NCBI GenBank assembly: GCA_964565665.1
Contig: CAZMFZ010000094.1
Span: 1 to 15,094 of the forward strand
From: CAZMFZ01 sp964565665
Lineage (GTDB): Bacteria > Bacteroidota > Bacteroidia > Cytophagales > UBA9547
Length of the DNA: 15,094 bases
Direction of reading: 5' to 3'
Below are positions 1 through 7,527 of this stretch, piece by piece. The first letter of the stretch is position 1, and each line of letters starts with the position of its first letter. The translations under genes were made by a program, and so were the position numbers. The notes beneath the pieces are model-generated. The model was given only the letters and a program-made list of their open reading frames with translations. It did not search any database and was not told where the DNA came from.

Positions 1-43
1 CGCTTATTTTATTCATTATATATAATTTACAATATCAAAAAGT

Positions 44-55
44 CCCCTTCGGGGG
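44..55 (+). repeat. CCCC-TTCG-GGGG hairpin just before lpxB
   Basis: Four C (44-47) and four G (52-55) enclose TTCG, so the RNA would form a short stem with the very stable C(UUCG)G tetraloop. It is followed by TTT and a second G run and ends 12 bases before the lpxB start. It could be the end of a terminator for a gene left of the window, part of the lpxB leader, or a copy of a G/C-rich intergenic repeat. A related string, CTCCTTCGTGGGTTGGGGCG, lies before lepA at 7611-7630. The stem is seen directly; its role is unknown. Confidence 0.4.
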
Positions 56-67
56 TTTGAGGGCCAA

Positions 68-1186
68 ATGAATTACTACTTAATAGCGGGAGAAAGATCT
101 GGGGATTTACATGCCTCAAATGTGATGCGAGAAATTAAAAAGCTTGATTTGAATGCCAAATTTAGGTTTTTTGGTGGAGATTATATGCAAGCCCAAGGTG
201 GAAATTTGGTTCTTCATTACGAAGAAATGGCCTTTATGGGGTTTCTTGAGGTTTTATGGAATCTAGATAAAGTAATCGCTAATATCAATTTATGTAAAAA
301 AGACATTATTGCCCAACAACCCGATTCGGTTATCTTGGTTGATTATTCTGGCTTTAATCTTCAAATTGCCAAATTTTTAAGAAATAAAGCCCCTCAAATC
401 AAGATTTATTATTATATATCACCCAAAATATGGGCTTGGAATACAAGTAGAGCAAATTTGATAAAAAAGTTGGTAAACAAAATGTTTTGCATCTTGCCAT
501 TTGAAAAAGCATTTTACAAAAAATTTGACTTCGAGGTCGATTATGTTGGCAATCCATCATTAGATGAAATAATTGAATTTAAGCCAATAGCTAATTTCAG
601 AGAAAAAAACAACTTGAGTGAAAAGCCAATTATCGCAGTACTTCCAGGCAGCAGAAAATCTGAAGTTGAATACATGCTTCATTTTATGGTAAGCATTTTA
701 CCCGCATTTAGAGAATATCAATTTGTAGTGGCAGGGGTGGGCAATCTGGATGCCCAATACTATAAAAATTTCGAAAGAGATGGTATAGTTTCCATTGTCT
801 ACGATCAAACCTACGATTTGCTTTCCAATGCTAAAGTTGCAGTAGTAACATCAGGTACTGCTACATTAGAAACAGCTTTATTTGAAGTGCCACAAGTAGT
901 ATGTTATGCCACAAGTTTGGTATCCTATACTATTATAAGGGCATTAATTAAAGTAAAATATATTTCTTTGGTAAATTTAATAGCTGAAAAAGAAGTGGTA
1001 GCCGAATTGATACAGGATTCATTTTCTCCCTCAAATTTAATGGAAGAGCTATTGATATTAACTCAAAATCAGGAAGTTAGAGAGAAAATGATTATCGAAT
1101 ATAAGTTGATAAAGCAGAAGCTTGGTAATGAAAAAGCCTGTGAAAACACAGCCAGATTGATTTTTGAAGATTTAACCAGAAACTAA
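68..1186 (+). CDS. lpxB: Lipid-A-disaccharide synthase (LpxB)
   Basis: Glycosyltransferase family 19 enzyme that joins UDP-2,3-diacylglucosamine and lipid X (2,3-diacylglucosamine 1-phosphate) to give the disaccharide of lipid A, at the inner face of the inner membrane. The family signature AGERSGDLHA is at residues 7-16. YYYISPKIWAW near residue 118, LPFEKAFY near 144 and YVGNPSLDE near 163 correspond to the acceptor-side motifs. The C-terminal nucleotide-sugar half carries VLPGSRKSEVEYML near 194 and TSGTATLETALFEVPQVVCY near 261. At 372 residues it is close to the roughly 380 of the E. coli enzyme. The ATG at 68 sits directly before the N-terminal motif; the only purine run upstream is GAGGG at 59-63. 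The gene stands alone here, with 84 bases before the transketolase gene. Confidence 0.97.
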   Translation: MNYYLIAGERSGDLHASNVMREIKKLDLNAKFRFFGGDYMQAQGGNLVLHYEEMAFMGFLEVLWNLDKVIANINLCKKDIIAQQPDSVILVDYSGFNLQIAKFLRNKAPQIKIYYYISPKIWAWNTSRANLIKKLVNKMFCILPFEKAFYKKFDFEVDYVGNPSLDEIIEFKPIANFREKNNLSEKPIIAVLPGSRKSEVEYMLHFMVSILPAFREYQFVVAGVGNLDAQYYKNFERDGIVSIVYDQTYDLLSNAKVAVVTSGTATLETALFEVPQVVCYATSLVSYTIIRALIKVKYISLVNLIAEKEVVAELIQDSFSPSNLMEELLILTQNQEVREKMIIEYKLIKQKLGNEKACENTARLIFEDLTRN

Positions 1187-1270
1187 ATACTTTTATCAAA
1201 AGGCATAATTGCTTTTATTTGCAGCTCAATTTTTAAAATCTAATAAATAAAAATAAGAATAATTTAATAA

Positions 1271-2104
1271 ATGACTGATTTACAGAAGGTAGCCTCTCAA
1301 GTTCGAAGAGACATTGTCAGGATGGTGCATGGGGCAAAAAACGGGCATCCAGGTGGTGCATTGGGTTGTGCAGATTTATTTGTGTTGCTCTATTTCAAAT
1401 TGATGAAACATGACAAAAATTTCAAACCAGATGGAATAGGTGAAGATTTGTTTTTTCTCTCGAATGGCCATATATCTGCCGTTTTCTATAGCACACTTGC
1501 TAGATATGGCTATTTTGATGTGAAAGAATTGAGCTCGCATAGGAAATTAAACTCACGTTTACAGGGGCATCCAACCCCACACGAGCATTTGCCGGGCATT
1601 CGCATTGCATCAGGCTCATTAGGACAAGGTTTGTCAGTAGCTGCGGGTGCTGCACTGGCTAAAAGATTAAATAAAGATGATAGATTTGTGTATTGTCTAA
1701 TGGGTGATGGTGAGCAGCAAGAAGGTCAAGTATGGGAAGCAGCCATGTTTGCTCCCCACAATAGGTTAGATAACTTGATTGCATTTATTGATAACAACGG
1801 CCAACAAATAGATGGAAGTACTGCTCAAGTGCTTGATTTACTGAATATTGGTAAGAAGTATGAAGCCTTTGGTTGGAATGTGTTGAGCTGCGATGGCAAT
1901 GACTTTGATGACCTTGAAAAAACCATTTTGGAAGCACAAAAATGCAAAGGTACTGGCAACCCTACAGTGATCATTATGAAAACTGAAATGGGCATGGGTG
2001 TAGATTTTATGATGGGGACGCACAAATGGCATGGCAATGCTCCAAGCGATGAACAGGCTGAAAAAGCCTTGGCTCAACTGGAGGAAACTTTAGGAGATTA
2101 TTAA
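1271..2104 (+). CDS. Transketolase, N-terminal (thiamine diphosphate) subunit
   Basis: N-terminal half of a split transketolase, which moves two-carbon ketol units between sugar phosphates in the non-oxidative pentose phosphate pathway (cytosol). The subunit binds the diphosphate of thiamine diphosphate. Visible are HPGG (26-29), the SNGH histidine (64-67), QGHP (98-101), GSLGQG (115-120) and the cofactor motif starting GDGEQQEG at 145 and ending in the DNN pair near 174-176. At 277 residues it matches the separate N-terminal proteins of bacteria and archaea, not the single chain of about 660 residues. The partner half starts at 2924. The two are normally adjacent in an operon, but here about 820 bases of accessory DNA separate them. 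1-deoxyxylulose-5-phosphate synthase was considered and is less likely, because that enzyme is one long chain. Confidence 0.93.
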   Translation: MTDLQKVASQVRRDIVRMVHGAKNGHPGGALGCADLFVLLYFKLMKHDKNFKPDGIGEDLFFLSNGHISAVFYSTLARYGYFDVKELSSHRKLNSRLQGHPTPHEHLPGIRIASGSLGQGLSVAAGAALAKRLNKDDRFVYCLMGDGEQQEGQVWEAAMFAPHNRLDNLIAFIDNNGQQIDGSTAQVLDLLNIGKKYEAFGWNVLSCDGNDFDDLEKTILEAQKCKGTGNPTVIIMKTEMGMGVDFMMGTHKWHGNAPSDEQAEKALAQLEETLGDY

Positions 2105-2332
2105 AGGATAAAAATAGTACCCGAAGTTATTTTTGCTCAGCCACTACTTAACTATGAAGTGGAAGTGCATTTCAAGAAGGGAGAAAAAGAAATCTTTGAT
2201 GTAAAACCTCATTTTTGAACGCAGTGTTATATTCCATAGATTAAAATACAAAAAAGTTATTTTAATGGAGTAAAGGCGTATTATAGTGTTATTTCTTGGT
2301 ACGATGATATAATTTCCTTCAATTGCTTTTGA
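2105..2332 (+). pseudogene. Decayed DUF2442 gene (two in-frame stops, start lost)
   Basis: Reading the same frame straight on from the transketolase stop gives a recognisable DUF2442 protein broken by TGA at 2216 and TAG at 2237. The first part includes VIFAQPLLNYEVEVHF followed by GEKEIFDVKPHF, which fits the family's N-terminal pattern of PLpnY, then F.nGEk..FDvkP. The later part, YFNGVKAYYSVISWYDDI, lines up with YFNKVYINEENGSIAWDDAI of the intact copy at 2359. The expected start is ATA at 2108, one base from ATG. No frameshift is needed over about 225 bases, so decay has been by substitution. The two copies differ clearly, so this is probably an older independent member and not a recent tandem duplicate. 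The family assignment is by eye. Confidence 0.72.
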
Positions 2333-2358
2333 ATAAACAAGAAGAGTTATAATTAACA

Positions 2359-2652
2359 ATGATAAATAAGTCTTTTCCGAAATTAATTTTTGTAAACCCG
2401 CTAGAAAACTACAAAATATATTTGGAATACGCTGACCAGACAAAAGGTAAATTAGATTTATCGCATTTGAAACATAAGGGTGTTTTTGAAAAATGGGACG
2501 ATGTTGATTATTTTAATAAAGTTTATATTAATGAAGAAAATGGTTCTATAGCTTGGGATGATGCTATTGAATTATACCCAGATTCACAATACTTAAAGTT
2601 AGTTGGGAAATCATTTGAAGAGTGGAGTAAATCAGATATGAATAATGCCTAA
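2359..2652 (+). CDS. DUF2442 domain protein, partner of the following DUF4160 gene
   Basis: Small soluble protein of 97 residues with the DUF2442 pattern: IFVNPLENYKIYLEY at 10-24, a middle KGVF near 40-43, YFNKV at 51-55, and the family hallmark GSIAWDDAIELYPDSQY at 62-78 (consensus G.i.W...i.l.Pd.ly). The molecular function of the family is not established. Genes of this type often sit directly beside DUF4160 genes, and that is the case here: the last 8 bases overlap the next start, so the two are probably translated together. The arrangement resembles small two-gene toxin-antitoxin or ligand-binding modules, but nothing in the sequence proves such a role. A decayed relative lies directly upstream. 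Confidence 0.78.
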   Translation: MINKSFPKLIFVNPLENYKIYLEYADQTKGKLDLSHLKHKGVFEKWDDVDYFNKVYINEENGSIAWDDAIELYPDSQYLKLVGKSFEEWSKSDMNNA

Positions 2653-2905
2653 AATATCGGTATTCTTTGGTATCATTATTGAAATGTATTTTGAAGATCA
2701 CAATCCACCCCATTTTCATGCAAGATATGGTGATTTCAAAGCTGAAATTATGATATCTGATTTATCAGTAAAAGCTGGTTATTTACCATCCAGAGCCTTA
2801 GGGTTAGTTGTTGAGTGCGCTTCTCAACACCAAATAGAATCGTTTGAAACTTGGAAATTATTAAGTGAGGAAAGCCTATTTAAAAAAATTGAACCATTGA
2901 AATAA
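2645..2905 (+). CDS. DUF4160 domain protein
   Basis: Protein of 86 residues with the DUF4160 layout: N-terminal MPKISVFFGIIIEMYFEDH, then the diagnostic NPPHFHARYGD at 20-30, then an acidic, mostly helical C-terminal part with a WKLL segment near 70. The family is uncharacterised; its conserved histidines suggest a metal or nucleic-acid site, but that is inference. It starts inside the end of the DUF2442 gene (8-base overlap) and stops 18 bases before the second transketolase gene. The pair therefore sits inside the transketolase operon and is probably on the same transcript. No signal peptide or membrane segment is seen. Confidence 0.82.
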   Translation: MPKISVFFGIIIEMYFEDHNPPHFHARYGDFKAEIMISDLSVKAGYLPSRALGLVVECASQHQIESFETWKLLSEESLFKKIEPLK

Positions 2906-2923
2906 AGTATCAGCACAAAAAAA

Positions 2924-3880
2924 ATGAAAAAATACACATTTACCGATAAAAAAGATACCCGTTCAGGATTTGGAGATGCAATGACAGAATTAGGGAGATC
3001 AAACCCTAATGTAGTCGCGCTTTGTGCGGACTTAACAGGTTCTCTTAAGCTAGATAATTTCTTGAAGGAAAATCCTGAAAGATTTATTCAAACCGGAATT
3101 GCGGAAGCCAATATGATTGGTTTAGCAGCAGGATTGACCATTGGAGGCAAAATTTCATACGCTACCACTTTTGCTAATTTCGGTACGGGCAGAGTGTATG
3201 ATCAAATTCGGCAATGTGTAGCTTATTCTAATAAAAATGTAAAAATTGCTTGTTCGCATGCTGGCCTTACGCTTGGAGAAGATGGCGCAACACACCAGAT
3301 TCTTGAAGATTTAGGACTTATGAAAATGCTACCTGGAATGACTGTAATCAATCCTTGCGATTATAACCAAACCAAAGCTGCGACACTGGCACTTGCCGAT
3401 CACGTAGGGCCCGCTTATTTGCGTTTTGGAAGGCCAGTAATGCCCATTTTTACACCTTCCAATCAAAAATTTGAAATTGGAAAAGCTTGGATGGTAAATG
3501 AAGGTAAAGATGTGACTATCATAGCTACCGGACATATGGTTTGGGAAGCTATAAAAGCGGGTGAAATATTGGAAACAAAAGGAATAGATGCCGAAATTAT
3601 CAATATCCACACCATTAAGCCTTTAGATACTGAGGCTATCTTGAAATCTGTTAGAAAAACAGGCTGCGTAGTTACAGCCGAAGAACATAATATATTAGGC
3701 GGATTAGGTGAAAGTGTTGCTCATGTACTTACTACCCAATTCCCTGTTCCTCAGGAATTTATTGGTACAAAAGATACTTTTGGAGAAAGCGGAACACCTG
3801 ATGAATTGATGAAAAAATATGGCTTAACTGCAGAAAATATTGTGGAAGCAGTTGAGAAAGTGATTAAAAGAGCTAGGTAA
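2924..3880 (+). CDS. Transketolase, C-terminal (pyrimidine-binding) subunit
   Basis: C-terminal half of the split transketolase, carrying the pyrimidine-binding and C-terminal domains. Visible are the cofactor-activating glutamate in GIAEANMIGLAAGL (E61), SHAGLTLGEDGATHQ at 111-125 and LRFGRP near 166. The C-terminal transketolase domain runs from about residue 185, with IINIHTIKPLDTEAI and VVTAEEHNILGGLGE, the latter typical of the split and DXS-like enzymes. The length of 318 residues is usual for the separate subunit. ATG at 2924 gives the standard N-terminus. It works with the product of 1271-2104 in an assumed heterotetramer. Its last 8 bases overlap the end of uppP on the other strand, so no intergenic terminator separates these convergent genes. 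Confidence 0.93.
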   Translation: MKKYTFTDKKDTRSGFGDAMTELGRSNPNVVALCADLTGSLKLDNFLKENPERFIQTGIAEANMIGLAAGLTIGGKISYATTFANFGTGRVYDQIRQCVAYSNKNVKIACSHAGLTLGEDGATHQILEDLGLMKMLPGMTVINPCDYNQTKAATLALADHVGPAYLRFGRPVMPIFTPSNQKFEIGKAWMVNEGKDVTIIATGHMVWEAIKAGEILETKGIDAEIINIHTIKPLDTEAILKSVRKTGCVVTAEEHNILGGLGESVAHVLTTQFPVPQEFIGTKDTFGESGTPDELMKKYGLTAENIVEAVEKVIKRAR

Positions 3881-4652
3881 TCTGTAAGTCAAGCCCTAAT
3901 GCTAAAAGTATCAGTATAACCGACCCAATGGCAATTCTATACCATCCAAAGGCTTTAAAACCGTTTTTAGAAAGGTAAGTGATAAAAAATTTGATGGCCA
4001 GCATGGCCACCACAAATGCTACAATATTGCCAATGGCAAGCATTTGAATGTCTTCTGGTTGAATGGATTTGTAGCTTTTCAATAGTTTATAGGCTGTGGC
4101 TGCAAACATGGTAGGCACAGCCAAAAAAAACGAAAATTCAGCAGCTTGTTTTCTAGTAAGTCCCCGAACCATGCCTCCGATAATTGTCGATGCAGACCTT
4201 GAAACACCAGGTATTAACGCCAAACATTGAAAAAAGCCGATTACAAAAGCCGAAGGATAAGTAATTTCTGTTTCTGTAGTGTTGTTAACAAACCATTTGT
4301 CTACGAAAAGTAGCACTATGCCTCCTACTACTAGTGAAACTGCAACTGCAACCACATTTTCCAATAAAGCATCGATATAATCGCCCAGAAGAAACCCAAT
4401 AATAGCTGCAGGAATAAAAGCAACTAGCAATTTGAAATAAAAGTCGAACGATTGCAAAAATCGGTTCCAATACAAAACAAGCACCGACATTATTGCCCCA
4501 AGCTGAATGCTCACAGTAAAAACTTTTACAAATTCAGAACTTTGAATGCCAAACAGGCTAGATACAATTATCATGTGTCCCGTAGATGAAATAGGCAAAA
4601 ACTCTGTAATGCCCTCTACGATGGCAAGGACTATAGCTTCAAAAATGGTCAT
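3873..4652 (-). CDS. uppP: Undecaprenyl-diphosphate phosphatase (UppP/BacA)
   Basis: Integral membrane phosphatase that removes one phosphate from undecaprenyl diphosphate, regenerating the lipid carrier for peptidoglycan and other envelope polymers; extra dosage of the family gives bacitracin resistance. Both catalytic motifs are present: the E13-x3-E17 motif followed by PISSTGH (20-26), and PGVSRSAST at 148-156. Several strongly hydrophobic segments fit the family's polytopic fold, and 259 residues is normal. It starts with ATG and lies 27 bases downstream of the DUF3098 gene on the same strand, so the two probably form an operon. Its 3' end overlaps the convergent transketolase gene by 8 bases. 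Confidence 0.97.
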   Translation of the reverse strand: MTIFEAIVLAIVEGITEFLPISSTGHMIIVSSLFGIQSSEFVKVFTVSIQLGAIMSVLVLYWNRFLQSFDFYFKLLVAFIPAAIIGFLLGDYIDALLENVVAVAVSLVVGGIVLLFVDKWFVNNTTETEITYPSAFVIGFFQCLALIPGVSRSASTIIGGMVRGLTRKQAAEFSFFLAVPTMFAATAYKLLKSYKSIQPEDIQMLAIGNIVAFVVAMLAIKFFITYLSKNGFKAFGWYRIAIGSVILILLALGLDLQIT

Positions 4653-4679
4653 CTTAATTTATAAAAAGGGAGTTTGATA

Positions 4680-4883
4680 TTAAACAGCTGATTTCTTCTT
4701 ATAAAGAATAGCCACAAATTGAATTGCAAAACCAAGAGCTACTATTATAGGACCTAGAGTGATGCCTAAAAAGCCAAATCCATAAGGTTCTTTATCTAAT
4801 GTCATCACTATAAAGCCAAGTATTAACACTCCAATACCTGTCAAAAGAATAATATAATTTGTGCGGTCGAAAACGAGCTTCAT
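4680..4883 (-). CDS. DUF3098 small membrane protein
   Basis: Protein of 67 residues with two hydrophobic segments, about 9-28 (containing LLTGIGVLILGFIVMTL) and 38-60 (LGITLGPIIVALGFAIQF), a loop between them and a lysine-rich C-terminus. The pattern of a short basic start ending FDRTNY, then LGF.vMt and a second helix with GP.iv..GF matches DUF3098, a family I know mainly from Bacteroidetes, commonly beside cell-division (FtsX-like) or uppP genes. Function unknown. Its position directly upstream of uppP suggests an envelope role, perhaps linked to the lipid carrier. It starts with ATG and diverges from menA across 173 bases in which I see no other gene. Confidence 0.8.
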   Translation of the reverse strand: MKLVFDRTNYIILLTGIGVLILGFIVMTLDKEPYGFGFLGITLGPIIVALGFAIQFVAILYKKKSAV

Positions 4884-5056
4884 GTTTGTGTTTTAATTAT
4901 TTGTCGCTAAGATAGATAAAAAACTATGTTTGGGAAAAATACGCTTATAAGTACTAATAAAATCTCTGAAAATGAAAATGACATAAACAGTGCATACCAA
5001 CAACGTTTTACTTTGTAAAATATGATATTTGCACTCTAAATTCAAAATAGACTACA

Positions 5057-5959
5057 TTGAATATAAAATCTTGGATATCGGCCGCCCGCTTACGTACCTT
5101 ACCTTTGGCATTTTCGGTCATAATTATGGGGGGTGCTTTGGCTTACAGTAATGATGTTTTTAATGTATCAATTTTGATATTGAGCTTGGTCACCACCTTG
5201 TTTTTACAAATATTGTCTAACTACGCAAACGATTATGGCGATAGCCAAAACGGAGCAGACAATAAGTTTCGCAAAGGCGAAACAAGAGCTGTACAGAGTG
5301 GTCAAATAACATCTAAACAAATGGTAATTGGAATTATTGTAATGACAATTATGGCTTTAATTTCGGGGATAATTTTGCTAAAAACTGCTTTGGGAGCATT
5401 TAATATCCCTTTTTTCATTTTTTTCACCTTGGGCATGGTTTGCATAGCTGCTGCTGTAAAATACACAGCTGGGAAAAATCCCTATGGATATGCTGGGCTT
5501 GGCGATGTAAGCGTGTTTATATTTTTTGGGCTAATTGGCGTAATTGGCAGTTACTACCTTTATGCATCAGATATTTTGAGTTATACATTATTATTTCCTA
5601 GTTATTCCTGTGGAGTATTTTCGGTAGCAGTGCTTAATTTAAATAATATGAGAGATATTCTGCCTGATGCCATGGCAGGAAAACGAACTATTCCTGTACG
5701 CATTGGTTTTGAAAAAGCCAAACTATATCATCTATTTTTATTGATAAGCGGATTGGTAGCGGCAGCACTTTACTTTGCCTTGACAGGAAAATATTGGCAG
5801 ATTAGTTTTTTAGTACCCTCCATAGCATACTTTTATAATCTAATAATAAAACCAATTGCTGCATCAAGTGCAAAAGACAATTTAGACAGCTATCTAAAAA
5901 AGATGGCACTGGGCACTTTGCTTTTCGTATTAATGTTTGCAGTTGGAATAAATGTATAA
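5057..5959 (+). CDS. menA: 1,4-dihydroxy-2-naphthoate polyprenyltransferase (MenA)
   Basis: UbiA-family membrane enzyme that attaches a polyprenyl chain to 1,4-dihydroxy-2-naphthoate with loss of CO2, giving demethylmenaquinone. The typical N-terminus KSWISAARLRTLPLAFSVII is at 4-23. The first Asp-rich, Mg-diphosphate motif is NDYGDSQNGAD at 58-68; the second is in NLNNMRDILPDAMAGKRTIP near 196. Multiple hydrophobic helices fit the 8-9 helix fold, and 300 residues is normal. The start must be TTG at 5057: an in-frame TAG lies at 5048 and the next ATG (5126) falls after the conserved N-terminus. GATATTTG at 5024-5031, followed by CAC, is one base from the Bacteroidetes -7 consensus, but no well-spaced -33 element is seen. 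The gene ends 2 bases before the convergent MerR gene. Confidence 0.95.
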   Translation: MNIKSWISAARLRTLPLAFSVIIMGGALAYSNDVFNVSILILSLVTTLFLQILSNYANDYGDSQNGADNKFRKGETRAVQSGQITSKQMVIGIIVMTIMALISGIILLKTALGAFNIPFFIFFTLGMVCIAAAVKYTAGKNPYGYAGLGDVSVFIFFGLIGVIGSYYLYASDILSYTLLFPSYSCGVFSVAVLNLNNMRDILPDAMAGKRTIPVRIGFEKAKLYHLFLLISGLVAAALYFALTGKYWQISFLVPSIAYFYNLIIKPIAASSAKDNLDSYLKKMALGTLLFVLMFAVGINV

Positions 5960-5961
5960 GC

Positions 5962-6315
5962 CTAAGCTTTCGGATCGGTATCGAAGCTCTTCTTTAGTTC
6001 ATAAAGAAAATCTCTCACTTTTTCCAGCGATTTTACCGCTTCTATTTTCTCTAGCGTTTTGTTCTTATTCATTTTAAGCAACTCTTTTGCTCCTTGTAAT
6101 GTGTAACCTTTTTCCTTTACATAATGGTACACAATTGAAATATCTTCAATATCTTCTTTGGTGTACACCCTTATACCACGTTGATTCTTAGTTGGTTTTA
6201 TGGTTTCAAATTCAGTTTCCCAAAATCGAATCAATGATGTAGCAACCCCAAATTTGGCAGCCACTTCACCTATAGTGTAGTATTTCTTCTCTATTTCTTT
6301 AGATTTATAAGGCAA
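5962..6315 (-). CDS. MerR-family transcriptional regulator
   Basis: Protein of 117 residues with an N-terminal winged helix-turn-helix of MerR type: YTIGEVAAKFGVATSLIRFW at 13-32, the wing with RGIRVYTKEDIEDI at 46-59, and a short helical C-terminal region (about 86-112) likely to form the dimer coiled coil. No cysteine-rich metal site or extra ligand-binding domain is present, so the signal is unknown. This short form is common in Bacteroidetes. TTG at 6315 is taken as the start: an in-frame TAA lies four codons upstream and no ATG occurs before the helix-turn-helix. It is 35 bases downstream of gpsA on the same strand and probably co-transcribed with it. Confidence 0.88.
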   Translation of the reverse strand: MPYKSKEIEKKYYTIGEVAAKFGVATSLIRFWETEFETIKPTKNQRGIRVYTKEDIEDISIVYHYVKEKGYTLQGAKELLKMNKNKTLEKIEAVKSLEKVRDFLYELKKSFDTDPKA

Positions 6316-6350
6316 AAGGAAATTTTAATGTTAGTAAAAATAATTTCTAA

Positions 6351-7364
6351 CTATTTCAATAAATTTTTCAATATGGTAATCTCCACCGCAGGTGATACTT
6401 TTTCATATAAAATATGATATACTGCTTTTAATATTGGCATGTCAATGTCGTATCTTTTAATAATCTCATACATACTTTTCGATGCATAATAGCCTTCCGC
6501 AATCATATTCATTTCCATTTGTGCAGCTTTAACTGAATAACCACGACCTATCATACTGCCAAACATCCTATTTCGACTGAATTGCGAGTAGGATGTTACC
6601 AACAAATCGCCCAAATATGCCGAACCAAACAAATCGCGCTGCGACATTGGGTGTGCCACTTCCAAGAATCGCTTTACTTCTTGCATAGCATTGGAAATCA
6701 ATACGGCTTGAAAATTATCGCCATACCCCAAGCCATGTGTAATTCCTGTTAATATAGAAATTATATTTTTCATTATGGCACAATATTCTACCCCATAAAT
6801 ATCGGTTACGGCATTGCATTTTACATATCGGCAAGTCATTAAATTAGAAAATTGTATGCCTGTGTTAAAATCTTTGCAGCCAATTGTAAGATAAGACTGC
6901 TTCTCTAAAGCTACCTCTTCCGAATGACACGGGCCACCAATCACACACAAATCATCATCGGGCACATAATAATGTCTTTCAAGGTAATCAGTAATCAGGT
7001 GGGTTTGTGTGGGAATAATGCCCTTTACAGCCGATACCACAATTCTACCTTTGAAATCATCGGAAGTCAACGGCTTTAATGCTTCTTTGAGAAAAGCAGC
7101 TGGAACAGCCAAAATAACATAATCAGCATCCTGTACACACTTTTTTACATTTGTGTCTACTTTTACTTTCCGCATATTGAGCTGTACATCGCTCAGGTAT
7201 TTAGGATTATGTTGGAAATGTTTGATGAAATTGACAGTCTCGGGATTGCGTAAACACCATTTAATTTTTGTTTCATTCTCCGAAAGTATTTTTACAATGG
7301 CTGTACCCCAACTTCCTCCGCCAATTACTGCTACATTGGTGGTTGTGATTTTTTTAGTTATCAA
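6351..7364 (-). CDS. gpsA: NAD(P)-dependent glycerol-3-phosphate dehydrogenase (GpsA)
   Basis: Cytosolic enzyme reducing dihydroxyacetone phosphate to sn-glycerol 3-phosphate, the backbone for phospholipids. The Rossmann motif VAVIGGGSWGTA is at 11-22. NPKYL occurs near residue 53, followed by ADYVILAVPAAFL near 80 and IVVSAVKGI near 108. The catalytic lysine is in EYCAIMKNI near 198, and the substrate-binding stretch LGDLLVTSYSQFSRNRMFG near 250 includes the SRNR signature. At 337 residues it is of usual length. TTG at 7364 is the most plausible start, because no ATG precedes the nucleotide-binding motif. It diverges from lepA across about 277 bases and is followed by the MerR gene. Confidence 0.96.
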   Translation of the reverse strand: MITKKITTTNVAVIGGGSWGTAIVKILSENETKIKWCLRNPETVNFIKHFQHNPKYLSDVQLNMRKVKVDTNVKKCVQDADYVILAVPAAFLKEALKPLTSDDFKGRIVVSAVKGIIPTQTHLITDYLERHYYVPDDDLCVIGGPCHSEEVALEKQSYLTIGCKDFNTGIQFSNLMTCRYVKCNAVTDIYGVEYCAIMKNIISILTGITHGLGYGDNFQAVLISNAMQEVKRFLEVAHPMSQRDLFGSAYLGDLLVTSYSQFSRNRMFGSMIGRGYSVKAAQMEMNMIAEGYYASKSMYEIIKRYDIDMPILKAVYHILYEKVSPAVEITILKNLLK

Positions 7365-7519
7365 TTCCTTTGCTTTTTGATTGTAGCCTACAGCACAATA
7401 ATATAAATTTTAGTTTAGAAAACAGACTTTAATTTTAAAACCTTCTAGGTAGTTTTCCCCATGTTTAACAGAATTATAAAAAACAATTTTTGTGTATAAA
7501 AAACATTCTCCTTCATTCG

Positions 7520-7527
7520 TACCTTTG
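7520..7527 (+). promoter_or_regulatory. Probable -7 element for lepA (TACCTTTG)
   Basis: TACCTTTG followed by C matches the Bacteroidetes primary-sigma -7 consensus TAnnTTTG exactly, and it lies 114 bases before the lepA start. The nearest TTTG upstream (7489-7492) is 27 bases away, longer than the usual 19-21 spacing, so the -33 part is uncertain. It would leave an untranslated leader of about 100 bases. I see no gene in the rest of the 7365-7641 interval. Confidence 0.45.

Noticed and set aside
1..67. Tail of an upstream gene such as surE
   Set aside because: No recognisable C-terminal coding pattern could be read in the 67 bases.
2144..2443. Minus-strand open frame of 99 codons in the transketolase gap
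   Set aside because: It lies opposite the DUF2442 relic and the start of the intact DUF2442 gene, has no recognisable domain, and the plus strand explains the region better.
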